Positions 58,866-64,000 of a stretch of DNA of 64,000 nt are shown in pieces. Positions within the stretch are counted from its first letter, which is position 1, and each line of letters begins with the position of its first letter. Below the pieces are notes generated by a model, which made no database searches, was not told the DNA's origin, and saw only the letters and a program-made list of their open reading frames with translations. The position numbers were made by a program, and so were the translations under genes. Source of the DNA: Chitinophagaceae bacterium (GTDB taxonomy: Bacteria > Bacteroidota > Bacteroidia > Chitinophagales > Chitinophagaceae); the NCBI GenBank assembly GCA_947372105.1, contig CANBSH010000001.1, positions 42,135 through 106,134 on the forward strand. Direction: 5' to 3'.

Positions 58866-59321
58866 TTATCCTACAATATCTCTTATAATTTTTTCATGAT
58901 GATAGCTGTGTACATATAAAAAACGAATAGCACTAGGCAACTGAAGATCTCCAAAAATGGGATGTGTAAAATATTGTTTTTTATTTGCAGTCAATAACAA
59001 GTTCGCGCTTTTGCGTGCTTCTTTGATATGTTCTAATACCATATCCGAAGTAATTTCTCCTGCAGGTTGAGTAAAGGAAGGTGCTTTTGCTTTTCCTCTA
59101 GGAAATTTCGCCAAAAGCAATACTACAAAAGCTTTCCAGCTAAATTTCTTTTTAAAATGAGAAGGGTGAGAGTTCAAAATTGACTTAGTAACTGAAGTAA
59201 TCACCAAACAACTATGTATGATATGCCATCCAACGTTGCCTTCGGACACATTACTATTTTGAGCTAAATAATGAGGTGTTTGATTTTCGAAATCTACTAA
59301 AACTTGTAATAATTTTTTCAA
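58866..59321 (-). CDS. DUF1569/DinB-like protein
   Basis: GNVGWHIIHSCLVITSVTKSIL and C-terminal LPSAIRFLYVHSYHHEKIIRDIV. Confidence 0.65.
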   Translation of the reverse strand: MKKLLQVLVDFENQTPHYLAQNSNVSEGNVGWHIIHSCLVITSVTKSILNSHPSHFKKKFSWKAFVVLLLAKFPRGKAKAPSFTQPAGEITSDMVLEHIKEARKSANLLLTANKKQYFTHPIFGDLQLPSAIRFLYVHSYHHEKIIRDIVG

Positions 59322-59331
59322 TCTACTTGTT

Positions 59332-60972
59332 TTAGATAAACATGCGTAATGGTTCTTCTAGATAAGCTTTCAAAGTTTGTAAGAAAGCGGCACCTGAAGC
59401 TCCATCAACCACACGATGATCACAACTTAGGGTTACATTCATCACATTGCCTGGTAATACTTGACCATTTTTAACAACAGGCTCTTGCGCAATACCCCCC
59501 ACCGCTAATATACAAGCATCTGGAGTATTGATGATCGCTGTAAATTGATCTATTCCAAACATACCTAAATTAGAAATAGTGAAAGTACTTCCTTCCCAAT
59601 CGGCAGGTTGTAATTTTTTATCTTTCGCTTTTTTAGCAAACTCTTTTACTGAAGTGCTGATTTGTGGCAATGATAAGCCATCTGCAAAACGCAATACAGG
59701 AACTAATAATCCTTCCTCCACTGCTACTGCAATACCAATATTTACATGATGATTGGTACGGATCACATCTCCTAACCAACTACTATTCACCGTAGGATGT
59801 TGTTTTAAAGAAAGCGCCACTGCTTTAACAATAAAATCATTGAAACTTATTTTAACTGAAGAAGTCTCATTTAATAATACTCTTGCTGCTATAGTTGCGT
59901 CCATGTTTATTTTCATGGTCAAATAAAAATGCGGTGCAGTAAACAAGCTTTCACTTAATCTACGTGCAATCACTTTTCTCATTTGAGAAACGGGCGTATC
60001 TACAAAACTCACTTGACCCACAGGCGCCGCTTTAGCAGACACATTATGGGAAGGAGTGTAATGATCTAAATCTCCGCGAGTAATTCTTCCATGCTCACCG
60101 GTTCCTTTTACAAATTTTAAATCTATCCCTTTATCTTTTGCAACTTTTTTAGCTAATGGAGAAGCAAAAATGCGACCTTCATTGATGACTGTTTCTGATG
60201 ATGCAGGAGTAGATGATGGCACTGGAGCTACTGAAGTAGTAGATGGCGTTGCTGTTGTAGGAGTTGCTATTGAAGGCGCCGCAACTGCTGCAGGCGCACC
60301 AGTATTCGCTTTCACGGCATTCACCATCGCGTCAATATCAATACCAGGCTGACCAATGATACATAATAATTGATTCACTAATATTTTTTCACCCGCTTGC
60401 GCTCCTTGGTATAATAAAATCCCATCTTTATAGGATTCTAATTCCATTGTTGCTTTATCGGTTTCTATATCTGCTAATACGTCTCCTTTTTTAACGGCAT
60501 CTCCTACCTTTTTTTGCCATCCAGCAATCACCCCTTCGGTCATGGTATCACTTAAACGAGGCATTAAAACTATTTCGTCGCTATTTAATACATCAGAATT
60601 TGCTGCAGTTGGAGTAGCAGGAGTTGGTGCAGAAGCTGTTGTTGTAGTTGCTGCCGCAGGTTCATTGTTGGAAGCAGCTGTAACACTAGCAGATGCATTG
60701 GTATGTTGAGCAATTAAGGCACTCACATCTTCACCTTGTTTTCCAAAAATGGCTAATAAATCATTCACTTGTAATTTTCCACCACGAGGCGTACCAATAT
60801 GCAATAAAATGCCATCTTGATAGCTCTCTAATTCCATAGTCGCTTTATCCGTTTCTATCTCGGCTAATAAATCACCTTTTTTTACGGTGTCCCCCACTTT
60901 TTTATGCCAAGCAGCGATAACACCTTCGGTCATTGTATCGCTCAAACGGGGCATTAAGATAACTTCTGCCAT
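59332..60972 (-). CDS. Pyruvate dehydrogenase complex E2, dihydrolipoamide acetyltransferase with two lipoyl domains
   Basis: Two MPRLSDTMTEGVIA...ETDKATMELES lipoyl domains, E3-binding FASPLAKKVAKDKGIDL, catalytic SCDHRVVDGASGAAFL. Confidence 0.95.
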   Translation of the reverse strand: MAEVILMPRLSDTMTEGVIAAWHKKVGDTVKKGDLLAEIETDKATMELESYQDGILLHIGTPRGGKLQVNDLLAIFGKQGEDVSALIAQHTNASASVTAASNNEPAAATTTTASAPTPATPTAANSDVLNSDEIVLMPRLSDTMTEGVIAGWQKKVGDAVKKGDVLADIETDKATMELESYKDGILLYQGAQAGEKILVNQLLCIIGQPGIDIDAMVNAVKANTGAPAAVAAPSIATPTTATPSTTSVAPVPSSTPASSETVINEGRIFASPLAKKVAKDKGIDLKFVKGTGEHGRITRGDLDHYTPSHNVSAKAAPVGQVSFVDTPVSQMRKVIARRLSESLFTAPHFYLTMKINMDATIAARVLLNETSSVKISFNDFIVKAVALSLKQHPTVNSSWLGDVIRTNHHVNIGIAVAVEEGLLVPVLRFADGLSLPQISTSVKEFAKKAKDKKLQPADWEGSTFTISNLGMFGIDQFTAIINTPDACILAVGGIAQEPVVKNGQVLPGNVMNVTLSCDHRVVDGASGAAFLQTLKAYLEEPLRMFI

Positions 60973-61096
60973 AAGTAAAAGGCTGTTTTGTAATTGAGCC
61001 GTGAAATTACATTAAAAATGTATTTTTTCCCACCCAAAAATGCAATTTTTGGTCAAATTGGGCCAAATAAGGGCTATTTATATCAAAGCAAAGGTA

Positions 61097-62548
61097 CTAT
61101 TGACCTTGCGCTAAACTATATGCTTTTTTATCCGCCCACATATTCAACAATTCTAAGGAACAAATTTGAAAATCCTTGGCTAAAGAACGGTATAAATCGA
61201 TGACCTGATCCTGGGTCAAAGCGGTTTCATTGACTGTCTCAAATCGACAATAATATTGATTCACCAAATTTGTGAAAACCGACCCCGAAGGCCACACCTG
61301 TGTACCACGATTGGTGATGGTGACTAATTTCAACTTTTCAGTAGCATGTAAGACACATTTGTCTGCAATTTTTTGTGGTTGTTCGGCACTTTCAATAAAA
61401 AAATCAACCCCTACAATTTTATGCACTTCTCTCAAATCACTTTGTAACATGGGATTATGTTCTAATTTAAAATTAGTAGGTGTGACATAAAAATTAGGTA
61501 GAAATGGTTTTGGATGATGCGCTGGTTGTTTTCCAAAATTATCAATGATAGATTGTGCAAATTGAGTGGTGTTGACAGATGGAATATTTTTGTCTCCAAA
61601 GTCGCCTGTATGCACTCCAGATTCTAAAGTATATAACAATGCATTTTCAATCATGACTGCTTGTTCCATTAAACCCAAATGTCGCAACATACTTAAGCCA
61701 CTTAATAAAAGGGATGTGGGATTTGCAATATTTTTTCCTGCAATATCTGGCGCAGTGCCATGTACTGCTTCAAAAATGGAGATATGATCACCAATATTTG
61801 CAGAAGGCGCAAAACCAAGCCCACCTACTAATCCAGCACATAAATCACTTACAATATCCCCTTGCAAATTGGTTAAAACAATCACATCAAATAAATCTGG
61901 ACGACTTACTAATTTCATACATAAGTCATCTACAATGACATCATCCGATTTTAATTCAGGATATTCTTTTGCCACTTCTTTAAACACTTCTAAAAAAAGA
62001 CCATCAGTTAATTTCATGATATTGGCCTTGTGTCCACATGTAATGCGACGTGCTCCTTTTTTCTTAGCCATCTCAAAAGCATAGCGAATCACTTGTTCAC
62101 TTCCTGGTCGCGTAATAAAACGACGACCTAATGCAACATCCTGTGTCAACATATGTTCTATACCTCCATAAGTGTCTTCAATATTTTCTCTTACAATCGT
62201 TAAGTCAATAGGAATTCCTGCTTTACTAAAAACAGTATCTACTCCACTTAAGGTTTGAAATTTTCGATCGTTTGCGTAAGTATTCCAAGTTTTACGTGCA
62301 GTCACATTTACACTTTTCACTCCTTTTCCTTTGGGCGTTTCCATAGGTCCTTTAAAAAGAATGCCTAGATCTTCAATAGTCTGCTTGGCTTCGGGAGTCA
62401 TCCCATTACTAAAACCTTTATCGAAGACCCATTTACCCATATCCACAAAAACATACTCCATGGGCACTTTAGCAGCATTAAAAACACCAATTACCGCGTC
62501 CATAATTTCAGGACCTATTCCGTCTCCTTTTGCTACAGCGATCTTCAT
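61097..62548 (-). CDS. icd: NADP-dependent isocitrate dehydrogenase (form with C-terminal extension)
   Basis: IAVAKGDGIGPEIMDAV, ETPKGKGVKSVNVTARKTWNTYAN, LTIVRENIEDTYGGIEH, VLTNLQGDIVSDLCAGLVGGLG. Confidence 0.88.
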   Translation of the reverse strand: MKIAVAKGDGIGPEIMDAVIGVFNAAKVPMEYVFVDMGKWVFDKGFSNGMTPEAKQTIEDLGILFKGPMETPKGKGVKSVNVTARKTWNTYANDRKFQTLSGVDTVFSKAGIPIDLTIVRENIEDTYGGIEHMLTQDVALGRRFITRPGSEQVIRYAFEMAKKKGARRITCGHKANIMKLTDGLFLEVFKEVAKEYPELKSDDVIVDDLCMKLVSRPDLFDVIVLTNLQGDIVSDLCAGLVGGLGFAPSANIGDHISIFEAVHGTAPDIAGKNIANPTSLLLSGLSMLRHLGLMEQAVMIENALLYTLESGVHTGDFGDKNIPSVNTTQFAQSIIDNFGKQPAHHPKPFLPNFYVTPTNFKLEHNPMLQSDLREVHKIVGVDFFIESAEQPQKIADKCVLHATEKLKLVTITNRGTQVWPSGSVFTNLVNQYYCRFETVNETALTQDQVIDLYRSLAKDFQICSLELLNMWADKKAYSLAQGQ

Positions 62549-62733
62549 TTTAGAATATTTTGGATATGTGAAATGGTCGAAAATTTGACCTAACTCCTTA
62601 GTTGCCGCAAAGTTACGTGAGTTCTGTTGGGTTTCGAAAAAATAGAGCTCATTTTTATATTTTCCCGCTTATTTTTTTATTATTTTTACCCCGCAGTATT
62701 CTCTGCAATTGTACCTCTTAGACACTATTCATT

Positions 62734-63120
62734 ATGGTTTCTAAAATTTCAGAAGGCATCGAAGTAAGTATCGAAACTTTTTACCAAAAAGATTATAGTA
62801 ATCCGCTCCAAAACGAGTACATGTTTGCGTATCGTATTACAATTGAAAATCACAATTCCTTTCCTGTAAAATTATTAAAGCGTTATTGGGAAGTTTTCGA
62901 TAGCAATACCGAACATAGAGTGGTCGAAGGCGAAGGTGTGGTTGGAGTGCAACCTTTAATTATGCCTGGCAAACATTATCAATACGTGAGTGGTTGTCAT
63001 TTGAAAAGTGAATTAGGTAAAATGCAAGGTTATTACACGATGGAAAATATTGAAAATAAGGAATGTATTCATGTAAATATTCCTGCTTTCAAAATGGCTG
63101 CTCCAGTAAAACTGAACTAA
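62734..63120 (+). CDS. apaG: ApaG domain protein
   Basis: FAYRITIENHNSFPVKLLKRYWEVFDSNTEHRVVEGEGVVGVQPLIMPGKHYQYVSGCHLKSELGKMQGYYTM. Confidence 0.95.
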   Translation: MVSKISEGIEVSIETFYQKDYSNPLQNEYMFAYRITIENHNSFPVKLLKRYWEVFDSNTEHRVVEGEGVVGVQPLIMPGKHYQYVSGCHLKSELGKMQGYYTMENIENKECIHVNIPAFKMAAPVKLN

Positions 63121-63229
63121 AAATACTTTTTACGAAAGTGCCTTTCTTATAGACTCAACCTACCTTTTTGTAAGTCAATTACTATTATTGCATCTTAGCC
63201 CTTATTTTATATGATGATAGTAATAACTA

Positions 63230-63967
63230 TTAATGCTGATACTTGCTTTCTTCCCATATTTGACGATCCGACATTTTCAACAAAGAATTTAAATCATCTT
63301 GTTTTATAGGGCTTTGTTGCTTCAGCCATGATTGAACTATTCGATATCCTAAGTAGGATCCAACATTTGCAGGAATCTCATTTCCAAAGTAAATATTAAA
63401 TGGACCCTCTTCCATCATATTTTTTAAGAGCTTCGGATCTTTGGAATACAATAAATTCATTTTTAAAATATACTTCCAAATATCCGATTCAGACTCTTGT
63501 ACATGTTGCCATTGTGCAGTTGTATATCCTAATATATTTTCAATTTTACTTTGAGGCAATAACTTTTGAAGGGTCACTATTTTTTTTCCTTCTTGGACCA
63601 TCTGTTGCATGAAATTATTGGAAGAAGAAAAAGAGGAAGGGGTGTTTTTTATCATAGAGGACGACGATTGCATGTCCATCCATAAATTTTGCGCTGCCAT
63701 AATAGGAATAAAGTCTGGCGTAAACCGCTGACTCCTATAATTTGGATAAAGTCCTTGTATTTTAGAAGACTGATACCATGGAGAAGAGGCTCCCATATAC
63801 ATTTGTAATCCTATTGCCATATAATCATCCCCCATCGTATTTGCAAATCCTTCCAAGGGTCCTATAAAATAAATTAAAGTAGAAGGTAAATGATAGGAAG
63901 GAAAATAATAATGAAAATAGGTAAACAATTGTTGTAATTGTGGCTGGGCAATAGCCACCAAATTCAT
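63230..63967 (-). CDS. gldB: GldB-like gliding motility protein; N-terminus possibly interrupted by a frameshift at a homopolymer near the window edge
   Basis: YYFPSYHLPSTLIYFIGPLEG, GYTTAQWQHVQESESDIWKYILKMNLLYSKDPKL, IYFGNEIPANVGSYLGYRIVQSW resemble GldB. Confidence 0.75.
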   Translation of the reverse strand: MNLVAIAQPQLQQLFTYFHYYFPSYHLPSTLIYFIGPLEGFANTMGDDYMAIGLQMYMGASSPWYQSSKIQGLYPNYRSQRFTPDFIPIMAAQNLWMDMQSSSSMIKNTPSSFSSSNNFMQQMVQEGKKIVTLQKLLPQSKIENILGYTTAQWQHVQESESDIWKYILKMNLLYSKDPKLLKNMMEEGPFNIYFGNEIPANVGSYLGYRIVQSWLKQQSPIKQDDLNSLLKMSDRQIWEESKYQH

Positions 63968-64000
63968 TTTTTTTGTTTCCTTATAAATAGGCTGATACGC

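Noticed and set aside
1-64000. CRISPR array, prophage, transposon or integron
   Set aside because: No regularly spaced repeats, transposase, integrase or phage structural genes recognised; the tandem repeats found are too short or few.

Overview
This is a 64 kb AT-rich chromosomal window from a Bacteroidetes bacterium. The gldKLM, gldB-like and porT genes, TonB-dependent receptors and bshA suggest a Chitinophagaceae-like lineage, by inference only. Most of it is ordinary, densely coded chromosome. I see no CRISPR array, prophage, IS element or rRNA. Identified content: gldK/gldL/gldM (start truncated by the window edge) and a gldB-like gene at the other end; porT overlapping ubiE/menG; hemD and hemW; gpsA; an adaptor/TolC efflux pair; a cobalamin riboswitch with a btuB-type receptor and marC; a sulfatase; three further TonB-type receptors; a tRNA-Arg(CCG); a carotenoid operon (ECF sigma-crtI-crtB-idi-crtZ-crtY) beside a CarH/LitR-type B12-binding MerR regulator; rfbA/C/B; a NagX/HGSNAT-like acyltransferase; a MurU-like nucleotidyltransferase next to an AmgK-like kinase fused to a RapZ C-terminal domain; a signal-peptide-bearing SAM-hydrolase-family protein; umuDC; a half-length carB; an M28 peptidase; bshA; an rsgA/ubiE/pyrC/mutS-like/comM block; a Lys/Ala-rich histone H1-like protein; a metalloprotease; PDH E2; icd; and apaG. 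The most interesting items are the AmgK-RapZ fusion with MurU, the B12 photoreceptor/ECF sigma/carotenoid module with candidate operators, the half-length CarB, the exported SAM-hydrolase-like protein, an intergenic array of related hairpins with a 15-bp repeat, and several compact regulatory structures. All calls come from reading motifs by eye. No database search was run.
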